A stretch of DNA of 64,000 nt, taken from the NCBI RefSeq assembly GCF_030272615.1, contig NC_081406.1, forward strand, positions 262,536,624 through 262,600,623, read 5' to 3'. Below, piece after piece: positions 32,940 to 43,974 of this stretch (positions are counted from its first letter, which is position 1; each line of letters opens with the position of its first letter). Below the pieces are notes generated by a model, which saw only the letters and a list, made by a program, of their open reading frames with translations, was not told the DNA's origin and searched no databases. Origin of the DNA: Cryptomeria japonica (taxonomy: Eukaryota; Streptophyta; Pinopsida; Cupressales; Cupressaceae). The position numbers and the translations under genes are program-made.

Positions 32940-33240
32940 AATGAATTCATTATTTTGTATTTTTTGTATTTTGTGGTTGTCCTTTTATAAATTTAAATGA
33001 ATATTTGCATTTGTAATCAACAATATGAATATAAACAACAAAAATATATGATATAAAGCATTGCAATCATGGAATATGATTTGATAAAATTTCTAAAATG
33101 TTGAATTAACCCTACAAAACTCCTTGTATTCAGTTCATTATTGTGTATTCGCTGTATTTGGTGGCTTCCCTTTTATAAATTTAAATGAATATTTGCATAT
33201 GTAATTAACAATATGAATATAAACAACAAAAATCGACAAT
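32940..33240. repeat. Imperfect direct duplication behind the accessory gene
   Basis: CCTTTTATAAATTTAAATG followed by AATATTTGCAT and AACAATATGAATATAAACAAC occurs at about 32980 and again at about 33168. It lies in the 3' flank of the plus-strand gene. Confidence 0.6.
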
Positions 33241-33264
33241 ATGAATTTAAACAACAATGTGTTT

Positions 33265-35220
33265 GGAGCGAGAGCACCCTCACGCTCGCAATGGTCAACT
33301 TTTGTTCCTCATGTGCACAAACCGACATTGCGAGCGCATCCAAGTGGGCAGGTTTATGCTAGGCATGCCCCTATCGTGCATCCCAAAGCACCAGAACATC
33401 GAGAGTCATACCCTACTAGTGTGATCTCTTAAGCGCCCTGAGTCCAAAAAATTGTCAAAATTTGACAGATTGTTTCTTCCAATCCATGACACATACGGTC
33501 AATTTGTTTGATCCTGTGGGGTCACATGAGGCTCCTCTACAATGGCCTATCTCAGTTTTCGATGACTCGGAGCCATTTTCAATTAGTAGCATTTTTTCGC
33601 CTACTCAAAAAACCGTCAGTTGCTTGCAAGGAAAAGTTGCAAGATTGGCTAGAATTGATTATGTTCCTCATGTGCACAAACAGACGTCGCAAGTGTGTCT
33701 GGGTGGGCATGTTTACGCTAGGCATGCCCCTATCGTACATCCCAAAGCACTAGAACGTCGAGAGTCATACCCTACCAGTGAGATCTCTCAAGTGCCCTGA
33801 GTCCAAAATATTGTCAAAATTTGACAGACGGTTTCTTCCAATTCACAACACATAGGGTCGATCTGTTTGATCCCATGGGGTCGCGTGAGGCTCCTCTACA
33901 ATGGCCTATCTTGGTTTTTGATGACTCGAAGCCATTTTCAATTAGTAGCATTTTTTCGCCTGCTCAAAAAATCGTCAGTTGCTTGCAAGGAAAAGTTTCA
34001 AGATTGTCTAGAATTGATTATGTTCCTCATGTGCACAAACCGATGTCGTGAGCGCATTTGGGTGGGTAGGTTTACACTAGGCATGCCCCTGTCGTGCATC
34101 TCAAAGCACCAGAACGTCGAGAGTCATACCCTACCGGTGAGATCTCTCAAGTGCCCTGAGTCCAAAAAATTATCAAAATTTGATAGACTGTTTCTTCCAA
34201 CCCACGACACATATGGTCGATTTGTTTGATCCCGTGGGGTCGTGTGAGGCTCCTCTATAATGGCCTATCTCGGTTTTCGATGACTCGAAGCCATTTTCAA
34301 TTAGTAGCATTTTTTTGCTTGCTCAAAAAATCGTTAGTTGCTTGTAAGGAAAAGTTGCAAGATTGGCTAGAATTGATTATGTTCCTCGTGTGCACAAACC
34401 GACATCACGAGCGCATTTGGGTGGTAATTTTTATGCTAGGCATTCCCCTGTCGTGCATCCCAAAGCACCAGAACATCGAGAGTCATACCCTACCAATGAG
34501 ATCTCTCAAGTGCCCTGAGTCCAAAAATTGTCAAAATTTGATGAACTGTTTCTTCCAATCCACGACACATACGGTCGATATGTTTGATCCCATGGGGTCG
34601 CGTGAGGCTCCTCTACAATGGCCTATCTCGGTTTTCGACGACTTGAAGCCATTTTCAATTAGTAGCATTTTTTCGCCTGCTCAAAAAACCGTCAGTTGCT
34701 TGCAAGTAAAAGTTGCAAGATTGGCTAGAATTGATTATGTTCCTCGTGTGCACAAACTGACATTGCGAGTGCATCCAGGTGGGCATGTTTACACTACGCA
34801 TGTCCCTGTCATGCATCCCAAAGCACTAGAACATCGAGAGTCATACCCTACCGCTGAGATCTCTCAAGTACCCTGAGTCCAAAAAATTGTCAAAATTTGA
34901 TGAACTGTTTCTTCCAATCCACGACACATACGATCGATCTGTTTGATCCCATGGGGTCGCGTGAGGCTCCTCTACAATGGCCTATCTCGGTTTTTGACGA
35001 CTCGAAGCCATTTTGAATTAGTAGCATTTTTTCGCCTGCTCAAAAAATCGTCAGTTGCTTGCAAGGAAAAGTTGCAAGATTGGCTAGAATTGATTTTGTT
35101 CCTCATGTGCACAAACCGACGTCACGAGCGCGTCTGGGTGGGCATGTTTACGCTAGGCATGCCTCTGTCATGCATCCCAAAGCACCAGAACGTTGAGAGT
35201 CATACCCTACCGACGCAATG
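33265..35220. repeat. 359-bp tandem repeat, five full periods
   Basis: The anchor GTTCCTC(A/G)TGTGCACAAAC starts at 33304, 33663, 34022, 34381, 34739 and 35098, so the period is 359, 359, 359, 358 and 359 bp. Each unit carries an ORF-like stretch of about 110 codons (SEPFSISSIF, YVPHVHKPT), but the period is not a multiple of three, so there is no continuous protein; single-base changes also break it. The unit is GC-richer than its surroundings. It lies between the two convergent genes. Confidence 0.92.
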
Positions 35221-35435
35221 TAGAAGTTGCTTGACAACTTTTTTGACAATTTTTTTGACAACAATGACAATGTTTGCTCAAATTGTATCTAGTCTCAATC
35301 TATCAGCCCTATGACCCGATAATGACTCAAATAATTATCCATGATTATACAAGAATCAAGAATGCTCATGATTGACTAGGGACACATCACATATACTCAA
35401 AACATAGTCACAAAACATTGACACACAAAATAGTC

Positions 35436-35790
35436 ACAAAACATTGTCACATATTATTCAAAAATTTGCCTCTAAATATGGTCAAATCAGCTCTTGGCTT
35501 TTTGATTATACAAAAAATTGTCTTACAAATAATGTCATGGGCTTTTATACAAAATTTGGCATTACAATATATGCGATTCAGCTCATCGCCATTTTAATAT
35601 ACAAATCATCTCATGGGCTTTTATACAAAATTTGGCATTACAATATGTGTGATTTAGCTCATCGTCATTTTAATATACAAAATTTGGCATGTACATATGT
35701 ACAAATCAGCTCATTGCCACTTAAATATACAAAATTATGCCCCTAAACATGTAAAAATCAGCTCATGGGCATTTATATATACAAAAAATG
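35436..35790. repeat. Degenerate short tandem repeats, AT-rich
   Basis: Variants of TATACAAAATTTGGCATTAC and CAGCTCATGGGC/CATTTTAATATAC alternate with a 60-100 bp period just beyond the 3' end of the transposase-like gene. Confidence 0.65.
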
Positions 35791-35856
35791 AATATAGAAC
35801 AATTCGTTGACGATTTATACAAAATTCTCAAAATCATTCTACTTTGAACCGTAGAA

Positions 35857-38731
35857 TCAATCAAGTGAGCCTTCAGGATCGGCTCTAACCCGTATTGTGT
35901 CAAGTATTGCCTCGTGGTCAGATTCACGAACTTTCCATAAAATCTTGTTATGAGGTCTACCACGATACTTATGAATATTTGTTGCAACAACAAGGTTAGA
36001 GAAATGAAGAATATGTTTGTGTGTTTCAAAGTCCTCAAACAACCAAACATCAGAATTCTTGATAGGGTATCTCCGAAGCCATGTTCCTGTCACGACAATA
36101 GACCCTATTGGGTACTCAATACCCTCTCTGTCAATGATTGTGGTTGTCAATTTTCTTTTAGGCTCAACACAAGGACACAAATAGTAATCTGTTCCTTCTT
36201 CATTGTTCTCTTCTGCAACAACTGCATACACATGACCTGCATTTTATAAATTGTTAATTAATACCAAAAATAAAGTATGATGTACAACAAAATGAACCAA
36301 AAAGAATACTTGCAAAAAAATTAACTCAAAAAATCACCTCAATCCACTAGGTCGGATACATGGTCAAAATCCACTGATGTCTCCATTTGGCTCAATTGTA
36401 GTGCTTTGGGAATTTGATATGAATCAATGGGAACCAACGGTCTACAAGACCATTTGTCAACCCACTCTTTTGATTCACATTCTTCCCACAAACAATACAT
36501 GCATGAAGAGAAAAAACATACCATTTGTCTCGTATAAATTACAAGTGAACTTGAATTTGAACTCATAAATGAGTGCATGTCACTCGATCCTGCAACTGTA
36601 CAACAATCTAGATAGTTTTCAATGTTAGATTTAGTAATCAACCAAAAATATCTACGAACCAATGACGTACCTGGATTACCTGGACCCATCGTAGACTTAC
36701 ACCATTGCACAATTGTTTCTGCATCTACCAACTCAGCACCACTTTCGTACTTCAATTCTTCCCTGGCTAGGGCTCTTTCACACATGCTCCTACACCATCG
36801 TGCTCTCCCTTACCATGTCTAGCCTCAGTGAAATTCCAAAAATGTTGTACACCGCTTGTCACATGCATCCTTGTTAGCCAATAAAACATCCTTGCATTCT
36901 TGAATTGTGCGGTGCAATTATCTGACCATATTAAGTGTCAGTTGTATCGTATGTTCCTTTCCCTTAAACTATCATAGAAAACTTTAAAGCATCCTTGTAC
37001 AAACTCTGATGAATGAGTACGATCATCACTTATGTAGAAGTGATACTCTCTTACAACCTTTCTATCCTCCTCTGTGCTATCATCTTCATGCATGAATGCT
37101 ATGTGTACAAAAATAGAAACTTGTGTAGAGTGATAATACATGGATTGCACTTCATTTTGAGGTTGTAGTGTATAATTTTCAGCGAAATCAACGATAGAGA
37201 CAATGGTGCCAAGAGGAAATGTGTCCTTACACAACTTGAATTGCTCATCTAACCATCGAGCTCTATGTGTATGCATTATGTACGCATAAACTAGTTTCTC
37301 TTGAAACATCTTCATAAATTGAGCTACACATATATCATTTTTCACTAGCTCACATCTCTTCAAATCTTTTCCATCTTTAACTCCATATGTGATTGTCTTG
37401 TATTTTCCGAAAGAAACTAATTTCGTACCAATTTCATGTGTGCTCTCCAAATGTATGCATCTTGGTAAACGTTGCAAACCACCACATGTAGCACAAGAAC
37501 CTTCCAAACAAGGCATCTTATAATAAATGCAACCATCATGTCTATTACATAACACACTTGAAATAAATTCTCTTGCCGACTTAGGAGGTGCTTGTATATT
37601 ACATTCCTGCAAAACATCGTTAGTGTGCAAAGTAGAACAAATATGATGAAAAATATCATAATGCATGGAAAATTCAATATGCATCCTACAACAACACGTG
37701 GTGCGTACATGATTAATCTTAACATAAAAAGGTTTTGCCATTTCAAAAAATCTTTGAGAAATTTTTATTTGAGGAAACTTTTGAAGGAATCTTTCATAAA
37801 ATTTAGTTTGAGTCATATCCAAATAGTGTTTCGCATGTGGCTCACGATTTTTAGACCCAATTCGCCTTCTAACAACATCTCTTTGGTTGGGTGATACTCT
37901 TGTGTCGTCATGCCAAAAATTTTCAATTAATGTTTTTAGTGCATCTACAACAACCTTGTCTTTACATGGTAGTCTACCCGAGAATGCCCAAAGAAAATTA
38001 TTGTTAGGTTCCTCTATTTGTTCTCGCCTCTTTAATGCTTTACTTAATGTTGTTCTACTAACGTTCAATGACTTACTTGTTTTGCTTATCAAACGATCTT
38101 TTTTTATTTTCTTGCTCATTATGGTTGATGTAATGACACGTCGAGTAGCATTAGAATCTTTACTACGTGATTTTGAACCAATAGATTGATATGCATCAAA
38201 TAGATTTCTGACAATAGTTCTTTCACTATTACTTTCAGATGATCTTAGGCCTAGAATTTTCATTGTCTCTCTAAAATTCAAATTTTTAATCATTTGAACA
38301 ATTAATTGACATCTTGCGGTTTGATTTAAGTTTTTAAAATAGTTTTGCCATATTCTTTTAACCATTCTCCTACAAGTTCGTTCATTCATTTTATTGGGCA
38401 TTGACTTCAATATATTCTCATCAATATCAATTAGATACTTTGGTTTCCTACGAATGATTCTAGGAAGTGTTAACATCGGTGCATTATGTACATTGAATTC
38501 ATCAAGTAGAGAAGGTGTAATATGATCATCATTTAAATGATTATTCAATTTGGTATCTTCTTCAATTGCATTAGGTGCATTATATTCGTTTGGTAAATCG
38601 AATTGAGATGTTGGGGTTGACATACCTTCTTCTCCCATTGTTCTTATGTCACGCAATTTCTTCATATGATGCCTTTGTCTTTCCTTTTGAGCCTCTCGTT
38701 GTTCCATCATTCCTCGCTTGTTCTTTCCCAT
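35857..38731 (-). pseudogene. DDE-type transposase-like gene of unassigned superfamily
   Basis: The main ORF (38731-36938) has 597 codons: a basic start, a helical region (CRRMVKRIWQNYFKNLNQ), a Cys cluster CLEGSCATCGG at about residue 415, then VSIVDFAENYTL (Asp near residue 515) and YISDDRTHSSEF (Asp 569/570). A TGA at 36938 interrupts; the same frame resumes with IWSDNCTAQFKNAR and FTEARHGKGEHDG, giving D-D-E-like residues. A one-base loss near 36780 shifts to the next ORF (36785-36339; CTVAGSSDMHSF, CLWEECESKEWV). A putative intron (36336-36241, GTGATT...GCAG) leads to a last exon 36240-35857 (YYLCPCVEPKRK, VVTGTWLRR). I recall similar uncharacterised proteins in mosses and invertebrates but cannot assign a named superfamily. 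Total about 850 residues. Confidence 0.65.
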
Positions 38732-39054
38732 GGTTGAGATTGGTTGACCTAAATAGAATCATATTACATATATATGTAAAGAAAAGTTCAAAAATAAATA
38801 AATAACCATAAGTATGCATCTTATCACTATTTTCTGGAATCAAACTATTAAACAATCACAATTTAATCATTTGAAACCATGCAAAAAAAAAAAAACTAAT
38901 AAAAACAACAATTCAATCATTTGAAATCATGCAAAAAACAAAAAATTCACTTACTTTTATGTATACAACAGTGATAGAAGTGTAGACACAGTTCCAATGG
39001 GGCCTTCAATGACCTCAAAAACTTCTTTTGAGGTTGTTGATGCTCTTGGGCAAC

Positions 39055-39265
39055 TAAAACTATGTCTATAAACCACGTACATGCTACATTGATAACCACA
39101 TACGTGCTACATTGATAACCGCATACGCGCTTCTAGGCCATAAAATGTTGGCAAGCCCAATGGTACTCTCGGCTGATAATTAGCTCATACGCGCTACTAA
39201 GCCTAAAAATGTTATCCCAGGGTATTGAATAATGGGAATAGTACCCCATATGCGCTACTAAGCCT
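39055..39265. repeat. CATACGCGCT motif cluster (candidate subterminal repeats)
   Basis: CACATACGTGCTACATTG, CGCATACGCGCTTCTAGG, CATACGCGCTACTAAGCC and CATATGCGCTACTAAGCC occur within 200 bp upstream of the transposase-like gene. The motif is partly palindromic and CpG-rich in an AT-rich setting. Such repeats near transposon ends commonly bind transposase. Confidence 0.6.
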
Positions 39266-39283
39266 TAAAAAAGTTATGGAAGG

Positions 39284-39433
39284 GGTATGGAGGAAGGGAG
39301 AGGGAGAGAGGGAGAGAAGAGGGGGGGAAGGGAGAGAGAGGGAGAGGAGAGGGGAGAGGGAGAGAGAGGGAGAGAACATGGGGGGAAGGGAGAGGTAGAG
39401 GGAGGGAGAGAGGGAGAGAAGAGGGGGGAGGGA

Positions 39434-39482
<49 letters not shown>

Positions 39483-39544
39483 GAGAGGGAGAGAGAGAGG
39501 GGAGGGAAGGTAGAGAGAGGGAGAGAGGGAAGGAGGGAGAGGGA

Positions 39545-39596
<52 letters not shown>

Positions 39597-39671
39597 AGAG
39601 GGAGAGGGAGAGGAGAGAGGAGAGGAGAGGGGAGAGGGAGAGAGAGAGGGAGAGGAGAGAGGAGAGGAGAG

Positions 39672-39733
<62 letters not shown>

Positions 39734-39851
39734 ATGGGGGGAAGGGAGAGGTAGAGGGAGGGAGAGAGGGAGAGAAGAGGGGGAGGGGAGAGAGAGAGAG
39801 AGAGAGAGAACATGAGAACATGAGGGGAAGGGAGAGGTAGACGGAGGAAGA

Positions 39852-39899
<48 letters not shown>

Positions 39900-39946
39900 A
39901 TGGGGGGAAGGGAGAGGTAGAGGGAGGGAGAGAGGGGGGAGGGAAG

Positions 39947-39999
<53 letters not shown>

Positions 40000-40075
40000 A
40001 TGGGGGAAGGGAGATGTAGAGGGAGGGAGAGAGGGACAGAAGAGGGGAGAGGGAAGGTAGAGAGAGAAAGAGAAA

Positions 40076-40135
<60 letters not shown>

Positions 40136-40172
40136 ATGGGGGGAAGGGAGAGGTAGAGGGAGGGAGAAAATA
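39284..40172. repeat. ~890-bp GA-rich compound micro/minisatellite
   Basis: Long (GA)n runs alternate with a purine unit GGGGGGAAGGGAGAGGTAGA, often preceded by AACAT, which recurs at least six times (near 39376, 39732, 39821, 39900, 39998 and 40136). All long open frames here are simple-sequence artefacts. Confidence 0.95.
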
Positions 40173-40306
40173 CATGATAAAAATCAAAGAGGAAGTTACA
40201 GATAAGAAATAAATTCACTTACTTCTATAGAAGTGCAGACACAGTTGCAGTGGGGTATGGAGGGAGAGAAGAAGAGAAAGAGGGATGGGGTATGGAGGAA
40301 GGGAGA

Positions 40307-40308
<2 letters not shown>

Positions 40309-40354
<46 letters not shown>
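40309..40354. repeat. (GA)n microsatellite
   Basis: About 23 GA units following a GGGTATGGAGGAAGGGAG stretch that also occurs at 39275, so this is probably a displaced copy of the main GA block. Confidence 0.9.
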
Positions 40355-40357
<3 letters not shown>

Positions 40358-40379
40358 TGTATGCGTTTGAGAGGGAGAG

Positions 40380-40520
40380 ACGATACACTTACATGTGTAT
40401 ATATATGTTTAATATATTATATGTATAAACATATTATATATACAATGTCATATTATACACATATTATATATTACATATATTATATGAATATACACATATT
40501 ATACATAGAATATCATATTA
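40380..40520. repeat. AT-rich TATATTATA low-complexity tract
   Basis: ATATTATA/ACATATTATACA words dominate; no gene. Confidence 0.8.
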
Positions 40521-40523
40521 TAC

Positions 40524-40635
40524 AATAGCGCGTACGCGTTGTTTAAAGGGAAACAAGCGCGTATGCGCTTCTTACACTATAAATACCTCGTACGCGCTTT
40601 TGAAACCATAAGTACCCCGTATGCACTTTTGACTT
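40524..40635. repeat. GCGCGTATGCGC motif cluster (candidate right end)
   Basis: Four copies at about 27-32 bp spacing: GCGCGTACGCGTTG, GCGCGTATGCGCTTC, CTCGTACGCGCTTTTG and CCCGTATGCACTTTTG. They face the opposite way from most copies at 39055-39265 and resemble CCGCGTATGCGGTGCC at 17341, so they are candidates for the right subterminal region of the DNA transposon. Confidence 0.6.
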
Positions 40636-40640
40636 TTTAG

Positions 40641-41460
40641 GCTTGGAAATAGGCCTGGATGACAAAGCTACGGATTGGAAGTTTGATTTCCCTCCATTTC
40701 TCTCATTTTTTACGTGTTTTATTTTATCAACTTGGTTTATCAACTTTGTCATCATCAGGTTTACACTTCATAAAGTGGGTATTTCTAAAATTGCCACCAT
40801 ATTTTCACCCATCTTCTGAGCTTTCTAACCATATAATTTTTTTTCAATTTGAACAACAATAACATATTATTATTGAATTTCTTTTACTAGTGTCTCCATA
40901 GTTCTCACATACATAGGTGCACCATTTTTTGAATAACTTTTGATATATGTATCCAAATTTAAAAACTTTATATATTATTGTAGTGCACTTGATTCTTTAC
41001 AATTTAAAAAAAATAAAATTGTATTTTCGATTTTTTTAGTGCAACTTATGCTTCGCGCACGAACAGGTACCGAATTTTCAGGATGTGCTCGATTGGAAAA
41101 ATCATAAAAAAACAAATACTCAACCAAAAATTATAAAAAAATACACATCTTCTAGTGCTCACTCTTAGCTATCTTTCTACCAAAGGATTTTTCAAAATAC
41201 TAAATCTAACTATGACTTTTTTGATGCACACGTCAGACACTATGTTATGTTTTTCAGAAAAAAAAATAGGGTTAGTTTTTTCGTGCGTGAAGGATTTGAC
41301 CCCCTTAATCTTATCCAATTTTGAAAAAGTTTAGTAGTTTGGAAACTAGATTCAGATTACTATAATATTTATTCTTTTATTATCTTCATATCTTGAGTGG
41401 ATGACTTTCAAATTTTGCCTCTAATTTCAGGTTCACCTGAATTCAAAAAAAAAGTGTCCA
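40641..41460. other. Non-coding stretch with an inverted CTTC(G/A)CGCACGAA pair
   Basis: No gene. CTTCGCGCACGAA at about 41052 and TTCGTGCGTGAAG at about 41279 are inverse complements with one mismatch, bounding about 240 bp; this could be a small inverted-repeat element or its remnant. Confidence 0.45.
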
Positions 41461-41464
41461 CTTA

Positions 41465-41651
41465 TACCCCCCTTTTTGACCACCATCTTTGTGCACTTAC
41501 CCATGTGAACAAATGACATCAATTTTGAGGTCAAAGGCTAGGAAATTAGGAATAGGCTTGGATGAGAGAAAAAATGGGTCACTCTAAGGAAAGGGCACAA
41601 AAAGTGGTTTAAATTGTACAAGATTGCAATTTATGATGGTACATTTAGCCC
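41465..41651 (-). repeat. Degenerate LTR-like repeat, left copy
   Basis: Similar along its length to 52720-52938 (shared AATAGGCTTGGATGAGA, TTAAATTGTACAAG.TT, AATTTATGATG). Read on the minus strand it starts TGTACCATCATAAATTGC and is directly preceded by a polypurine tract AAAGTGGGGGCTAAA (41652-41667), so it could be the start of the 3' LTR of an old minus-strand element whose interior includes the gag relic at 43975-44583. Confidence 0.4.
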
Positions 41652-42174
41652 CCACTTTAGTGGGATTATGAGCCGATGCACATACTAAAGGTAAAGTAGA
41701 AGAAAGTGAGAGATAGAGATAGGAGCAAAATCACAAGGAGATAAGACATCACTAAACTGTAGGGAAAGAGCCCACAAGCTTAGGATCTTAACTCACAAAA
41801 TCACATGCAAGTACACACAAAACAAGACAAAAGAAAACAAAAGACAAAAAGAGACAAACAAAAACAAAAGACACAAAAAATGGATTAGTACAAAAAACAA
41901 AGGCTCCAAGTCAACTATTTGAAGATACCTCGATAATAAAAATGTCTCAACCACTAATATCATTCCAAGAATGATATTGTGAGAGCACAAGTGGCCACAT
42001 GGAAGAAGAAATAGCATGGATCGATTGATGGACTATGATCAAATAGCTATCAAGGTATGTTATGATATGAATTCATGAGGAAGGAGAAAGGAAACATGGA
42101 TTCCACAAGCGAGGAAGTTGTATTATGCTATGTGATCCATGGAGGGGAGAGAGAAAGGAACATGGCTATCCTAT

Positions 42175-42700
42175 CACAATTTCTCATAGGACAATAAGTT
42201 ATGCTATGTTGCATGTGAGCCATGTGGAAAGAGAAAGAGTCAAAATAGTCTAGTAAGTTGTGTTATGCTAGTTACAGTCATCCTACAAAAGGAAAAGGAA
42301 GAGTCAAATAGTCTAGCAATTTGTGTTATGCTAGTCAACTCATCCTAAAAAAGGGGTGTCAAGCAAAGGTTTCTCATTGCGAGGTGATTGATTTGTGTAA
42401 ATTGAAAGGAAATGATTTTTTTTTCCAAGAGAAGCTTTCTTATCACAAGGCAATCAACTATAAAGGTGTTACTAGGACACCACAATAAGAATAACCAAAC
42501 AAAGCATTGTTTGTAAGGAAATCTGCAACATAAAAGGATAACCAAGCAAAGCATTGTACACAAGTAAATCCACAAAATGAATTGAACTAAGATAACTAAG
42601 CAAAATATTGTATACAAGGAAATTCACAATATTGAATTGAATAACCTGGATAACCAAGCAAAGTATTGTATGCAAGGAAATATGCAACGTTGTATTTAAT
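42175..42700. repeat. Degenerate short tandem repeats
   Basis: Two AGTCTAG.AA.TTGTGTTATGCTAG copies lie near 42250-42330. Then four roughly 57-bp units built on GATAACCAAGCAAAGCATTG and CAAGGAAAT.CACAA run from about 42490 to 42700. Confidence 0.65.
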
Positions 42701-43348
42701 ATAAGCAATACGGAGGCCACATGTATGCCCACCCCTTTAGATGTCAACATAGACTTATGCTGATGTCTAAAGGTAGAAATTAGATACAAGGATACACGTC
42801 TTCAACACCAAGGAGATATCCTTTAAGCAACAATGCACATAACTCCAACCTAAAGAGACATAATTCTTGTAAAGTAAGAAAGAGATAGTTGTAAAACAAT
42901 ATCTTGCAACAAGTGTAAAGGGATCATTTAGAGGGATGCAAAGTGAAAGGAGGAAGAGATATTTTCCTAAAGATTTCTACCCACAAAATAGAGGAGATGA
43001 ATATGGAATCTTTGAAAGGGAAACATAAGCAATACAGAGGCCACATGTATGCCCACCCCTTTAGATGTCAACATAGATTTATGCTGATGTATAAAGGTAG
43101 AAATTAGAGACAATGATACATGCCTTCAACACCAAGGAGATATCCTTTAAGAAACAACGTACATAACTCCAACCTAAAGAGACATAGTTCTTGTAAAGTA
43201 AGAAAGAGGTAGTTGTAAAAGAATATCTTGCAATAAGTGTAAAGGGATCATTTAGAGGGATGCAAAGTGAAAGGAGGAAGAGATATTTTCCTAAAGATTT
43301 ATACCCACAAAATAGAGGAGATAAAGATGACATCTTTGAAAGGGAAAA
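42701..43348. repeat. Tandem duplication of a 324-bp unit
   Basis: ATAAGCAATACGGAGGCCAC at 42701 restarts at 43025 and the next 320 bp repeat with about 5 percent differences. No gene is supported inside. Confidence 0.88.
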
Positions 43349-43974
43349 GAAACTAAGAATGCACACCATCCCCATTGCTAGGAAAAAGTGGATTCTTAGT
43401 GAAGGATTACACACAATTACTAACAAGAGATTAATCATAAAATATGAATTGTCCCAAGCAAGGAATAATTCCTACCAAGGGACATGCATGCACATAGGTG
43501 GAGGATAATTCTATGCAAGAAAGATCATCAATTTATGAAAGATGCAACCCAACAAAGGAAAAGGAAATATTTGAAAAGAGAGAGAGATGATTAAAAAAAT
43601 ATTCTTTCCCCCCCAGCATGAAGACAAAAATAAGATTATATTCCTTACCAAGGAGAGGTCGTTTATAAAGACACATAATTCTAAAGCAAGGAAAAGATCC
43701 TCATCGGGAATACTATTTTCCAATAAGAGGAAAGAGATCCTCAATAGGGATATTCCCCCTCCACAATCAAGAAGAGGTCATTACAAAAGATGCTACTCCA
43801 CAAAGGAATGATTGAACAAACTATTCTTGCCCACTAATGTAGAGACACAAATGAGAAAGGCTATTATGTTGCTATCCAAGTATGATTGCACATGAAATTG
43901 TACCACTTTGAATGACAAAGAGCCCCCCAAAGGTAAACTACTAAGCTTATATAGAAAGATTTGTATATCAAGTG
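43349..43974. other. Retroelement-like non-coding stretch
   Basis: Purine-rich, with repeated GGAAAGAGATCCTCAAT-like phrases. AAGAGCCCCCCAAAGG at about 43919 could be part of a polypurine signal. I see no gene. Confidence 0.35.

Larger units (their letters stand above)
17330..40640. mobile_element. Proposed large two-gene DNA transposon (host of element B)
   Basis: The proposal rests on four things: a plus-strand multi-exon gene at 17482-32761; a convergent transposase-like gene at 38731-35857 on the minus strand; a 359-bp tandem array between them; and GCGTATGCGC-like repeats on both sides (CCGCGTATGCGG at 17341 on the left; clusters at 39055-39265 and 40524-40635 on the right). Removing the 12.65-kb element B leaves about 10.7 kb. 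I cannot see clean terminal inverted repeats or a target duplication, so the ends are approximate, and the two genes being one element is an inference. Confidence 0.45.

Noticed and set aside
33241-35314. Overlapping 76-216 codon ORFs in the 359-bp repeats
   Set aside because: The period is not divisible by three, so frames alternate; the ORFs are by-products of the repeat unit.
39212-40218. Several long Ser/Leu- or Glu/Arg-repeat ORFs (up to 314 codons) in the GA satellite
   Set aside because: They are translations of (GA)n in different frames; no start context, domain or codon bias.
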